Source: Takakia lepidozioides
Taxonomy: Eukaryota; Streptophyta; Takakiopsida; Takakiales; Takakiaceae
Direction: 5' to 3'
Length of the DNA: 64,000 nucleotides
NCBI GenBank assembly: GCA_030704615.1
Contig: CM060732.1
Span: 31,355,053 to 31,419,052 of the forward strand
This document shows positions 36,600 through 47,594 of this stretch, piece by piece. The position numbers were made by a program, and so were the translations under genes. Within the stretch, counting starts at the first letter, position 1. Every line of letters begins with the position of its first letter. The notes under the pieces were generated by a model that saw nothing but the letters and a program-made list of their open reading frames with translations, was not told where the DNA came from and searched no databases.

Positions 36600-38850
36600 T
36601 GGCGCACGCGCTGACCGGTGGGCCCCGCGCACGGACGCCTGGCTCCCCCCATCCGGACCCCCCGCTCGCCCGCCGCTGCGCGCAGTTGCCTACCTGCTGC
36701 CGCGGCCCACCAGCCGCGCACGCGGCAGCCCCGCCCCTAGTCCGGCACGGCCGGTCCGCTGCCCGTGAGTCCAGTTCCCCTCAGTCCGCCAAACCGCCAG
36801 TCTGCCGGCCAGTCTGTTGTGCACGCCAGTCCGTTGTGCCAGTCCCCGCAAGTCCACCCAACAGTCCGTTGTGCCCGTCTGCTGCCCCCAGTCTGCCAGT
36901 CCGCGCCGGCCGAAGATCTGGATCGTCCATTCTGAGAAACCCATCCGCGCCATCCATGTTTAGGGCATGGAAGATCGTAACACCCTGCCACGAACTCGCC
37001 CACTCGTTCTTGTTGTCTCGTTCTTGCGGCTCTTTGTTGTCCAATGTTGCGGAGGTGACTTTGCACGCATGCGGCTGTTCTTCTTGTTTATGGCGATTTT
37101 AATGACGATGAAGGGTGTGCCTGAACATGAGAAGGCTGGCGGGGCTCTACAGCCACCATCGTGCATATGCTTCCACTATTTTCGCCTTTGTTTTGTGCTG
37201 ACGTGCTTATTTTTTAGGACGATATGTGGAAAAATTGCATGAGTTTACGGTTTGTGGTGTGTGTCCGAGTCCGAGCTCCTTCGTATGGAGCAGGAAACCA
37301 TTGGTAATACGATAGCGGAAATCGCGGAAGCATATGCACGTGGGGGCGTGTATACATTGCAGAATTTATGTCCATCGATAAGACTGTTCAGGGGAGGACG
37401 TCTCTGCCACCACATGTCTGGGAACTGCGGAGAGTGTGAACGGATCAGGATCCAGTCCGAAGGTCCTCAAACATCCAGATGCACCTCCTGAAACATCACA
37501 TCTCAACCACTACCGTCTCCTTGAAAACTGGACAATGGGAAAGGAGACGTAGCCTGAGAGATGTTCACGTTGTTTGTGGATGTTCGAGGTCCTTACGACT
37601 GCAAATGCGCGTGGATCAACAGGCTCTTCGACTGCATCTTTGTCAGTACTTTCTCTAAGCAGTGTATTGTGCCATGAGTATGGGCATATGCAAGTCTGCT
37701 GGACGGATGAAATGCAACCACGGCATGACGGCGACACCAAGCGTGGTTCTGATGGGATATCAGTCTGGTCTGTAAGGATACAAGTCGGGTGTGGCGCGAG
37801 TCTGTTCTTCACTGGACTACTAGGCCGTCATTGCCTGCCGAATTCCGAAGTGTCTTCTCTCGTCTTATCCCCGAAGTCTCTTCTCTCATCAGATTGTTGA
37901 ACCGTTGGTCAGCTGGAAGTCCGTCTCTTCGGATATGAGTCCGTTTAACTACTACCTTTTAATTATCCGCATTGTCGTGAGTCTGCTGAGCCGTCGGACT
38001 GCTGGTCTGTCTGTCTCTTCTGATATCAGTCAGCTGGACTGTCACAAAGTCAGTCTACTGTGGCGCAAGTCTGTTTGCGCTGGGTCTGTTGAGCCGTCAT
38101 TATTATCACGTGTAAGTCTGCTGGATATATTAATGCAACGACGGGGGGAAGGGGCGCGAGTGATCTCGCGCCACGTCCGAACTCGGACAGAAAGTGCGGT
38201 TTACGGTTTACTCCCGTATCACCCGGCCGCCTAGGGGATACTTTGTCTTTTGGGATATTAGTCTGTTAGAAATCAGTTTATTGTCGCGCAAATTACTCTG
38301 CGCCAGTCTCTTCGTCAGTCTGTTGAACCTTCCGTCTGCTGGACTGTCCGTGCAGTGGCATACGAGTCTGTTGTTGCGCAAGTTTGTTTGCAGTGGGTCT
38401 GTTCGCCGTTATGTCATTAGGTTTAAGTCTGCTGGACGCAATAAATGCAGCGACGGCGGTAAGGAGGCCCAGTCAACGTCGCGGCACGTCATCAGACTCC
38501 GCACCAGACTCCGCACTCGCCTTAGGTTCCTCTCTTCGTCAGTCCGCTTAACCTCAGTCGTCAGTCTGTCCTTGCGGTGCACTATGAGTCTTTTGTCGAG
38601 GGTACTGGTTCTGCTCGACCCATGTCTTTGTCATCAGGAGTAAGTCTGCTGGACTTAATGCATGCGACGACGGCAGACTGATGATAGTCCCACTCATCCC
38701 GTCTGCTGGATTGTCCGTGCAGTGGCATACCGCCGCCAGCACGTGTGAGGGGTCTGCAACTATTTAATGCGATGGCCGGCCAAAAAAAGGGGCGCCAGTG
38801 AAATCTCGCCACGTCACTCCGCACATGCAGGGTTTACCTTGTTCTGCACT
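36600..38850. repeat. GC-rich block with AGTCTGCTGG-type 10-mers, plus strand
   Basis: The stretch opens with a GC-rich segment in which CCAGTCyG recurs about every 15-20 bp. It continues with degenerate 200-400-bp units near 37690, 38110, 38425 and 38645. Each contains AGTCTGCTGGA followed by a TAATGCA-like block, CGACGGCGG and a CACGTC...ACTCCG segment. AGTCTG(C/T)TG occurs dozens of times on this strand. No domain-bearing ORF was recognised. Dense short motifs near an element end are typical of subterminal repeats of CACTA and related DNA transposons, but no terminus was found at 36.6 kb. Confidence 0.65.
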
Positions 38851-40716
38851 TCCCACTGGACTTCTTTCGCACTGTTTCGTTTAGGCCCGTCCACTCCCAT
38901 TTTGTGCGAGCCCGCTTTCCTTTGTGCGTGTTAGCTTTTTGAGGCCGGACATTGCGTGAGCACCGAATCGTCGCAACAACCGTCACCTGTTGCCCGGTGA
39001 GCTTTCCCTCTTTGTGCTTTGTGCCTTTGGTTCTTTCCATTCTCTTTTCCGCTCTTCTCTGCTTTCTTATCTTAGTCCCCTGTCCTTCCTCCTTGCGCTG
39101 CAGCTCTTGTCTGATTCTACAAGCCATGGAGGATGCTTGCAAAGGGTGGAGCAGACTGGTTGCATTTCATGCACAAGTCCAGGCTAAAGGAGTGAAGGTA
39201 CTGGTACTCACCTGAGAGTATGATGCGAAAATAGTCGAAGCATTCTTAGACCTCCGCGCAATCAAGCCTGCAGACTCCACTGGCAGAAGGATAAGCTCCA
39301 CTGTCCCTTCTGTAGTGAAATTATCAAGGACAAAGTGCAACTAAAACCGCCATTGTGTTGACACGGGTTGCAAAAATAAGCGCGCTATATCCCACTGGCT
39401 TCAAGCCGTGGCAAGTTCAAAGTTCAATGAGGTGGTGAATGCAGCCACCGCCAGACTCCGTGGCGCAACCCAAAGGCCCGCACTTTGGCGGCGGTGCACG
39501 CAAGCGTATAGGGTGGGTTCGGATGTTTCAATGCAAGATGTGCATGAACCTGACATCGCCATCGCCTGTGGCTTCCCAAAAAAGGAACTTAGTAATGGGC
39601 CCAGAGAAGGAAAGAGAAAAGGCTGCAAGGTTTTGCTCGGGAGGCGAGGCAAAATCTCAATAGCAGACTCATCCCCAAGGCAGTCGGGAAGTGTTACGGG
39701 CTGTGCCAGGGAGACGGTCTATGCAGCAGATGCAGACCATCAGTACTTTGAGTGAGAGCCAGTCTGTTGAGCCGTCTGCAGACATCATTTGGATTGATGA
39801 ATTTGCAGGTCTGGGAGGTGTCTCATCTCCCGTCGACATTGTCTTGCCTGACCAGTCAAGGGTTCACGTGGATGAAGTCCAGTCGAAAGAGACTACCAGT
39901 GGAGTTCTTCCTGGCACATTTCGCCTCATACCATTTGGGCTTCTCCCATCGTGTGCCCACCAATGGACGATCCAGACTTCTTCCGTTTTTTCTACAGTTT
40001 CGCCCAGTCCGGACAGCTCAACAGAACCATCCGAGCAGCGGAGGAAAGTTGGTTGAGCTCCCTTGACGATGAGGAGGACGTCTGTGTCGATGACAACGAT
40101 GAGGTAATGCCCAGTCTATCCCCACAGTTGGTAGTCTGTTGTAGTCTGCTGCGTCTCCTCCTGCAGTCCACTGTGTGCAAGTGTCTGTTGTCATAGAGTC
40201 TGCTGGTTCAGTCTACTATACGTGCGCAGGTATCTCTTGTCGTTGAGTCTGCTGGAGTCCCCTGGTTCCTTTGTTCTGTGCCACGATGCTCGTGAGTCTA
40301 CCTACTCGGTCTGCTGCGTCAGTCTGCTTGTGGACTTGCTCGTCAGTCCCTGGAGTCCGCTGGTTCCTTTGTTTTGTGCCACGATGCTCGTGAGTCTGCT
40401 CGTGAGTCTGCTGCTAGTAAGTCCGATGCTGAGTGTTTTGGTTTTCTGGCATATACCAAGATGAACAAGCCAATAGTTGGGAGGCCTTGTGTGCTTGGCG
40501 GACGGTGAGCTCCGACCCTCCTTTAGCAGTGAATGCGGTGCACCGGGAAGTGGAGCGGGTGCGGGAGTACATCTTGTTTAAGTACCCTGGCTCAGTAGAC
40601 GCCATAGCAGCACTGGACTCTGCAAACAAAACACGCGCCAACTCCCCGGTCAACACCATACTCACTACAAACTGGGTGGACACAGACCTCACCCAATCTG
40701 GTATCTAGCATACTCT
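38851..40716 (+). pseudogene. Exon-like fragments of an unrecognised element gene
   Basis: Short plus-strand pieces look coding but do not join simply. 39126 onwards gives MEDACKGWSRLVAFHAQVQA. About 39280-39355 gives KLHCPFCSEIIKDKVQL, a possible zinc finger. 39408-39755 and 39951-40100 (FFRFFYSFAQSG, ending in an acidic DDEEDVCVDDNDE run before a GT) come next. 40455-40708 has LDSANKTRANSPVNTILTTN before its stop. AGTCTGCTGG motifs lie between them, in putative introns at 40110-40440. I read this as the 5' part of the gene whose ORF starts at 40763, either spliced or decayed. Confidence 0.4.
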
Positions 40717-40762
40717 TTCCCAGCAGACTCACAGTCAGCACAGTCTTGTCCAGCACACTCCC

Positions 40763-41746
40763 ATGTACCAAACTCTCATCCAGCATACTCTCATCCAGCA
40801 GACTGCTATTCAGGAGACTCCCAACCAGCAGACTGCCACCCAAAAGACGCCCATCCACCACACTGCTATCCAGCGGACTCCCAGCCAGCAGACTCTCATT
40901 GTCATGACCACCACGGGACTTTTTGGAGTTTGGCGCTTGCCATTGCCGCTCATTGATCCCGAAGCTGTGGACCTGACACTTGCCCATCTGAGGGTGGGGG
41001 AAGTCAATGCCAATGTGGATTGGTATAATGAGCTCCATCGCATTGTCACGGATGGCCGGTGGCCTTTTGTTCCCTTTCATTATTCCATGGAATTTACTAT
41101 GGCAGAAGCGAATGAAGTCCTCGAAAGCGCACATTCTGTTGCCCTGGCAGCCACGAAGGTCCAAAATGCCCCGCCACTGCTTGTCCAATTAATCCTCATG
41201 GATGACCCACGGCCTCAGGAACGCAGACATATGCCCATGGCACATCCTACCTTTGGGGTGCGGGGAAAGCACTTGCTTGGAATTACTAAAGAGTACTTTG
41301 ATCGCATTGCTAATTCTTTCCTTCACCATCGATGGATGCAGTTCGGCAATTTCCGTTCATACAGTAAATTGGTAAAGGACCTGCAAAGTTTGAGGAAGTA
41401 TTTGCTTCATTCAGATTCAGATGCGGGTAAGAAGAGTGTTGTGGATGAGGCGTTGCAATGGTTTGTTGCGGTAATGGAGTGGGCAGTGTTCGATATTGTG
41501 TTGAACAGACCGGATGTCTTCAAAGTCCTTTGGTGCGGCTCACCATTTGAAAACCGCATGCCAGCGATTCGCCATCTCGATGCAGCATGCTTGGGACGCC
41601 AAATCCAAGATATTGGTCTCATTGGCAACCTCCTAGAAGGTAATGCCAATTTCTTCTGGACCGTTGTGAAGTTCATGGTCTTTTCTTCCACCATCCTGTC
41701 AGACTCACTTTGTCCAACTCATCTGTTTCAGGAATGTCCGATTTAG
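40763..41746 (+). CDS. Unrecognised 327-aa ORF with N-terminal QQT repeat
   Basis: An ATG-initiated frame. The first 45 residues are a pentapeptide-like repeat (IQHTL, IQQTA, IQETP, NQQTA) made of CAGCAGACT units. The remaining 280 residues look like a folded domain, with LTLAHLRVGEVNANVDWYNE, LVQLILMDD, FDRIANSFLHHRWMQFG, ALQWFVAVMEWAVFD and LGRQIQDIGLIGNLLEG. I do not recognise a transposase catalytic motif. Its setting in a motif-saturated block suggests a DNA-binding protein of a transposon. The end may be a splice site rather than the stop. Confidence 0.5.
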   Translation: MYQTLIQHTLIQQTAIQETPNQQTATQKTPIHHTAIQRTPSQQTLIVMTTTGLFGVWRLPLPLIDPEAVDLTLAHLRVGEVNANVDWYNELHRIVTDGRWPFVPFHYSMEFTMAEANEVLESAHSVALAATKVQNAPPLLVQLILMDDPRPQERRHMPMAHPTFGVRGKHLLGITKEYFDRIANSFLHHRWMQFGNFRSYSKLVKDLQSLRKYLLHSDSDAGKKSVVDEALQWFVAVMEWAVFDIVLNRPDVFKVLWCGSPFENRMPAIRHLDAACLGRQIQDIGLIGNLLEGNANFFWTVVKFMVFSSTILSDSLCPTHLFQECPI

Positions 41747-41794
41747 ACGAGCACGTGCAGTGTGCTTTTGATTCCCTTTCCAGAGGTGCACGAG

Positions 41795-42465
41795 AAGTTG
41801 TGTTGGTGTTACAGGGACTCCATGACACCGTTCAGCAGACTGCTGACGACACCATTGCTCAGCAGACTGACCCACTGCAATAAAAAGAGCATGGACAGAC
41901 TGTCAACACTATCCCAGCCATTGTTCAGGAGAGTGGGCGCACTACAGGCCACACCGAGGACGAGGAGACTCATGAGCAGACCGGTGAGCAGACTGAAGGA
42001 CTGCCTCTGCACCAGACCGTGCAGCATACCGATGACGTCACTGTCAAGCAGACCGTCCAACATACCAATGAGCAGACCGGGCTGCAGACGGATGACCTGG
42101 CTGTGCACCAGTAGACTGTGCAGCATACCATTGAGCAGACCGTCCAGCAGACTGAAAGCAGTCACCACAATGACAATGCCCTGCAGACTGTCCAGCAGAT
42201 TTGCGACCACACTGACTCGGAGGACCCAACTACACTTCCTGTCCACCAGTTCGGATCCTGGCTCGTTGAACAGAGTCGGCTGCACTGGCCTCAACGGGAC
42301 CCTGTCTCTGAATTTCTGCGGAGTTCTATCAGTGCATTGACGGAGTCTTCTTTTCCCACCGGGCCATCTTCACATATTGGCACATCGTTTGAGGATATAA
42401 GTCGGGCACTGGTAAACCAACTCAACCCCATATCATTGACCTTACTGAAGAACTACACGATGTAG
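41795..42465 (+). CDS. Gln/Thr/His-rich reading frame, interrupted
   Basis: The plus strand encodes repeated HDTVQQT, IAQQTD, HEQTGEQTE, TVQHT and EQTVQQTE motifs, with internal stops at about 41881 and 42112. A more complex segment follows (FGSWLVEQSRLHWPQRDP, SFEDISRALVNQL) up to a stop at 42465. It is built on the same CAGCAGACTG unit as the neighbouring ORFs. It is probably part of one repetitive coding unit with 40763-41746 and 42541-43110, now broken by stops or split by introns. Confidence 0.45.
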
Positions 42466-42540
42466 TTGCCGCGGATAATTCAGATGTCGGCGATAGTCAA
42501 GCTTTTTCTGCATCAGACCCTGAAGACACAGTTGACTTGC

Positions 42541-43110
42541 AAGTTGATAGATTGATCTCCTCCCTGCAAGAGCAGACCGACCACGAGAGTGACCACGAGG
42601 CTGAACAGCAAACTGACCAGAGCAAAAAGCAGACTGAGGACAGTGAGTAGCAGACTGACGCTGAACATGGTCCTCTGAAGGAGGGCCAACATGCCATTCG
42701 CCCCGCCCACGAGAATGTCCACCAGACTCGACAGCAGACTGACCACAGCGGCGAGCAGACTGAGCAGCAGACAGGCCAGACTGAGGACACTGAGCAACAG
42801 ACTGATGCCGAACATGGACAGACTAAGGGCCAACATGTCGTTCCCCCCGCACACGAGAGTGTCCACCAGACTCGACAGCAGACTGACCATAGCGGCGAGC
42901 AAACTGAGCACCAGGCTAACCGCTCTGAGCAGCAGACTGACGATAACATTGGACAGACTGAGGGCCAACATGTCGCATACACAGAGCCTGTCATAATGCC
43001 CTTGGCTACAGCAGGTCCGGACTTGGGCGTTCAAGCAGGGGAGCAGTCTGCCCAGTCGCTTCCTTCCAATGACGCCGTACAGGTTGTGCCCTGCTGTCTT
43101 CCACCTCTGT
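42541..43110 (+). CDS. QQTD-repeat coding segment (~140-bp tandem repeat)
   Basis: Two full units and one partial unit of about 45 residues follow each other. Each contains EQQTDAEH, EGQH, HESVHQTRQQTDHSGEQTE and a linker. The DNA units start near 42646, 42795 and 42930. An internal TAG at about 42648 breaks the frame before the first complete unit. It ends in a non-repetitive tail with a stop near 43110, just before the CACTA terminus at 43147. Low-complexity Q/T/H repeats suggest a disordered protein; no family is recognised. Confidence 0.5.
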
Positions 43111-43146
43111 GATTTCAGATTTATGTTCAATTTTTGTGTATTGACA

Positions 43147-43810
43147 CACTACAGGAAAAGGGGGGCCTTTGCGACGCCCGCGCCATGCCGCAGCGTCGGG
43201 AAAACGCCCCTTTCGGGCACGCGGGAGCCGCAGAATTTGCGACGCCCGGCCGTCGCCCTATAGTCGCAAGGGCGTTTCCAAAATGACGTCGCAAAAATGC
43301 GACGTATGGAGGTTGCGAGCCCCCGCCCCAACTCCCGCGACTGCCGGACGTCGGTTTTTCAGGCCATCCGCGCCGATGGCAGGAGCCTCTTCAAGCGACG
43401 TCTCGCCGCGCTGCCCTCCAGCCGACGGCGTTGGTGGGGGCGCCGGCGCGGCGTCGCATCCCTTTTTTTTTTCCTAACCTGACCGGGAGTCAGCCGGCTG
43501 GTACGCGAAGCGACGCTCGTGCGTCACTGCCAGCGACTATTGGGCATGGCACAAAACACCAAGAGTCGGTCTCCGCCACGCCCGGGCGTGGGTTGTTGCG
43601 ACGCTCCGGCGTCGCGTTTTTTTTTTAATTTAAAAAAAAAAAAATGGCGCAGGCAGGTGGCAGTCTCCGGACTAAAAAACACGTCGCAGGGGGTGTCGGG
43701 CGTTGCTGCCCGCAAATGGGGTTTGCGATGCCCAACCGTCGCTTCTTGCGACCCCCGCCCAAAAAACACGTCGCGCTACAGTCGCGAGGGCAGCCTGGTG
43801 GGGGGGGTTG
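43147..43810 (+). mobile_element. CACTA (En/Spm-type) left terminus and subterminal region
   Basis: CACTACAGGAAAAGG at 43147 is the canonical plant CACTA terminal inverted repeat. ACA (43144-43146) could be the 3-bp target duplication. The next 650 bp are saturated with GCGACG and CGTCGC blocks (GCGACGCCCG, TTGCGACCCCCG) in both orientations, which is the expected subterminal repeat architecture, plus T and A runs near 43620. The matching right terminus (…CCTGTAGTG) was not found, so the extent is open. Similar GCGACG blocks recur at 61.64-61.91 kb. Confidence 0.7.
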
Positions 43811-44223
43811 GGGGTTCATTTTGGGGGTGAATTGGGGGTGGTTTTTGTGTTTTTCCTGGTTTTGTATTTGGGGATGGGAGAACTTACAGTTCCATTTCTC
43901 TGAGTTAGCAGGTACACAATTGAGCAAGCATGAATCGAGGGTGAGGACGTTGCGACACTTGAATAAGATGGAAGATGGAAAGATGGAAATATATTTACAA
44001 GACATGAGCTGAAAAGCTCACAAGGGTTCAGTAGACTGACCCTGGGACCTACATGGACTAGGACTAGTCATCCTCATCCTCATCCTCAGTGGAGGACTCA
44101 GTGCTATCCAATGAGCTTGATGACTCCGCGCCCTTCGCCAGAGCACGTAAATGAGGCGGCGTTCCCCTAAGTCCCACAGAGCTCTCATCCAATCCCTGGG
44201 CATGACCCTCGACCTCATCCATA
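43811..44223. other. CACTA internal DNA, 3' of the transposase-type gene
   Basis: The minus-strand frame 44291-44064 ends in the acidic run SSSSLDSTESSTEDEDEDD before a stop. It may be an alternative reading or continuation of the neighbouring gene after a frame change. Otherwise nothing is recognisable. Confidence 0.4.
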
Positions 44224-45326
44224 CTAGTGCCATGTAGTGCACTCATCCCCTCTGTGTTGGCCATGTTCTTCATGAGGGATTGCAAAACCATGCTCCTTGG
44301 CGTAGTTGTACTCTACCGGAGATGGCTTCCTCTCAAACGCGCGTTGCTACACATGCCACAAATTAAAGTCAGTTCTTCGCGATGATGGAGCCAGAAAGAA
44401 GACATAACAAAATCCATAGGGAAGTACGACTTACAAATCGCAAGATAAAACCCTTGGATCCGCCGGCGCCCCACTTGTGTGTGGATTCATGCTTGTCAAG
44501 GCGGACTGATGTTGCTTCGCGTGCCCGGTCAAATTTGGCATTGTTTGCGGCATCAGTCTCTCCCGCAATGAGTGCATCCCACGATACCTATGCACCCCCC
44601 CCCCCCCCCCCCCCCCCAAAATTAGTGAATTACACACATACGTTGCATCGAATCCACCTCATTAATGCACATGCGACAAATGGAAGGTGACATGATTCAG
44701 GATTTGCCAACCTGTGTAATTCCATAAGGTGGTTTGGGTATGGCCCCCTTTTCCATTGCCCTCCGAATGATCTGTCTAGCACGGTACCTCCTGTCCTTCA
44801 AGTTTCGCCCCACCATCTCCATCACCCTTGTGTCAGTCCAATTGCCCAGAAACCGGCGGTCTAACTCACGGGCATACGCCCGCTTCGCGCCGAAGTGCTG
44901 ATCAGCCCACTCGATGTGCAAACGGAACCACCTCAATGCGAGTTCGAAGGCTGGCTTCTTCATAGCCTCCCAGAACGCACCGCGGGGGTCACCATGGTGA
45001 TTCACCTCCACCGGTGGCACCACGATCTTTGTCAACTCCACGTCCTGTATCGCCAAGGCCATCCCACCCTCTCCCTTCTTTGTAGCCTCCTTCCCCTGCT
45101 CCTTTGTTACCCCACTGCCCTCCCCCGCATGCACACTCACCCCTTCCTCTCCATGGGACTTCTTTTTCTTCTTCTTCTTTTCCTTCCCCTTCCCCGCTAC
45201 TTCTTCTCTCTCATTCTCCCTCTCCCTTCTCTCTCTCTCCTCGGCAGCCCCTTCATTGATGGTAAAAGGGATCTCGGGAGATGAAGGCCTCTTCTTCTTA
45301 CCTTTGGTGTTCGGGTCCTTCATGAA
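44224..45326 (-). pseudogene. Plant transposase (Ptta/En/Spm), 5'-truncated
   Basis: Minus-strand exons 45326-44712, 44587-44435 and 44346-44224 join in phase 0 through GT-AG introns to a TAG stop. The first exon starts with low-complexity KKKKRP and Glu/Arg/Lys-rich sequence. It then runs LRWFRLHIEWADQHFGAKRA and RRYRARQIIRRAMEKGAIP. The second contains WDALIAGETDAANNAKFDRA then HESTHKWGAGGSKGF, and the third RKPSPVEYNYAKEH. This order (W...NRxK...H..Gs.sf...EPs.vE...THt) is that of the Ptta/En/Spm family carried by CACTA elements, where such proteins bind subterminal repeats. The 5' end stops exactly where the 45327 direct repeat begins, so insertion of the Penelope-like element cut the gene. 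A C23 run (about 44597-44620) lies in the first intron. Confidence 0.65.
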
Positions 45327-46697
45327 CATGTTGTACAGCGATAACAAGCGTGAGACCCGATTCACCTAGGGTTCCACAATTCTCACTAACCTGTTGGTTC
45401 TTGTGGGGGCTTGTGATGGGACCAGGTGAGGGTCCTCACTTAGTGTGATTTTTAAAGCTTGAATCTGATGACAAACCTGCAAGTGAAGTGACATCGACAT
45501 CAGCTGATTATCCAGGGAGATGTCTCATTTTTGCCTCACTACATGACCAATCTGGATATGATTACAACCTTTATCTATGTGTTGAAGCAGCAAGTGCATT
45601 AGCGAGCCTTTTTAGAACACATGAATTCTATTAAGGACTCTGGGTTATGATTTCCGCTGCATTGAAATATGGTACTGGAAGTAGGGTTTCCAGACCAAAT
45701 GTATGCTCTTTTTTCATGCTTAGAGCACGATTTGCTACTCTGATATGTACACTTTCAAGCAACACGGTAGGGGAGAGGCCAGAGCTTGCATATGGTTTAT
45801 ACTGAGCCCTGTATGCCTTTATGCAATATATGGAACCTCTGTGGATGTCTGAACCCCCTTTCCTTTTTACCTTGCATACAATCTGCTAAGGTAAGTAACC
45901 TGCTACCTCTTCATGTCACTCTGTAATTACAGATTGTATACAGTTGTGTTTGTGCAAACACCTTGTCAAGGTTGTAACATAATGACCCAAACCTAAACCA
46001 GGTCTGGTTGTTTTAAAGAGAAGCCCCTGCTGTTGCTTGGTAATCAAAGACTGATTAACCTACAACATGGCTCTGGATTTTATGTTACAAAAAAGATAGC
46101 TGTGTGTTTTTTGCTAGCTATGGCATATTCTGATACAAAACACTGTAGTAGAAAGCAGTTCTGGGAAATCAAGCTTACTAAACAATGCAATGAGTTTTGA
46201 CTCTGTGTCATGATTACAAAAAGTTCTAAAAATGTAGCAGATAAGCTCTGGGTTTTTGTTATTAAAAAACTGGTTATCTTATCAAGTAACCAGATGATTT
46301 AATATCCCGGTTGTGTGATTAATGGAAAATAGCTGGAACTTTTGGGTTCCAGATTAGCAGTACTATTGCATGATATAGGTAAACATTTAATTGTTTGCTT
46401 AGATGCCACCCATAGCTTATAATTCTAAAACAGGCATAAAAACAGGCTGAACACTTGTTTAGCATACTGTTCCTTAGAATATAAAGCTGGATTATTATAA
46501 GGAGGGGATCTTCTAAGTAATCCCACCCGTATTTTCTTGTCATTGAAATCTACCAGGTAGATTCTTTGTCTTTGAAATGTAATGGAGGTCCTCATAAGAT
46601 CTGATTTGAAGTAGAGTTTGACTGATAATGCCTCTTCATGAGGTTGATTTGTCGTAAAAATTGACCATGTCCCGACAAGACATAGTATCTTCCCTCT
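45327..46697 (+). repeat. Left direct repeat (pseudo-LTR) of the Penelope-like element
   Basis: About 1.37 kb is nearly identical to 58545-59950, from CATGTTGTACAGCGATAAC to TAGTATCTTCCCTCT. The left copy has small deletions relative to the right one (near 45825, 46528 and 46655). It does not have TG...CA ends, lacks an adjacent tRNA primer site, and flanks a Penelope-type reverse transcriptase. This suits the pseudo-LTRs of Penelope-like elements better than true LTRs. Confidence 0.85.
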
Positions 46698-47594
46698 CTT
46701 TCCCTTGACCAATGTACTTAGTGGTGTCTGTACACGTTATCAGTCTTACTCCCTTCACTTTCCAGATCTGTTTATGATGCACTGCCTTCATTTTTATGGC
46801 AGAAGGTGACCAAGCATGTTCCTGAATGGAGTGATGACCTCAAGGCATTGGGGTACCAATCCCCTCTTCCCCCTCCGATTCCTGCTGTACAAGCTACCCT
46901 CACAAATCACTCCAAGTGATTTTCATTCTACAGTGCAAATGCTGGACTCTGCAGCTATTAATGATTCAGGTGATGAAAATCCTGTCCTATTGCTTGAGAC
47001 ACTAGCCCTGGAGGATTGGGTAGCCCTTGGAATATGTGCAAACAGAAAAGGCAGTTACCTTGTAAGACTCAAGGAATACAGCGATAAATTGGTTAAGATA
47101 TTGGAGCAAGATGCTAGTGAAATGACGTTTTGGGAAAAGAAATGAGTTGCTATTGAGGAAGCACTCAGAATTGCTAACCCTGATGATGAGCAGTCAGCTC
47201 CCACGCAGAAATCCTCCAACACAATGGAAAAAAACTTCATTTCGTCCGTCACTAACCATCCCATACTCGGGAACATGGTGGTACCAGAAGGGGAATTGGA
47301 TGCAGTGAGGGACTTCTGTGAACAAGTGGAACTTTCCCAAGTGGAGCAAGAAAGGGCTGCGGGAGCAACTCCAGGTAACCTGTAGTTTGTCCCTTGGATG
47401 CCCCCTAGAGCCGTGGAGCTTGAGGTTGCTAACAACAACCACATGATGTGGCACCCCCAGGCCAATATCAATCTGATTGCACCCATATCAATTGACATGT
47501 GGGTCAAATGGGCCAACCTTACACCTGCTGAACGCAGTAGGTGTGCAGCAGATGCAAAAGAAGGGATCCAAAGGTTCAAAAAAGAACCTATTGC
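46698..47594 (+). pseudogene. Penelope-like element, upstream ORF (5' part)
   Basis: Plus-strand coding remnants: EDWVALGICANRKGSYLVRL, then after in-frame stops near 47145 and 47383 a segment ending at WVKWANLTPAERSRCAADAK just before the LTR. The frame runs straight into the chromovirus insertion at 47595 and resumes at 54466. It probably encodes the element's N-terminal or RNA-binding protein; no gag signature is recognised. Decayed. Confidence 0.55.

Noticed and set aside
36599-37102. 167-aa plus-strand ORF as a gene
   Set aside because: It is GC-rich with overlapping long frames on the other strand and repeated CCAGTCCG motifs, so the frame is a composition effect.
40592-41188. Minus-strand 198-aa ORF with LLGGSLLVGSLL repeats
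   Set aside because: It is the reverse reading of the CAGCAGACT repeat. The plus-strand ORF has the more protein-like non-repeat part.
45000-45284. Plus-strand Leu/Ser/Pro-rich ORF
   Set aside because: It is the shadow of the Lys/Glu-rich minus-strand transposase-type exon.
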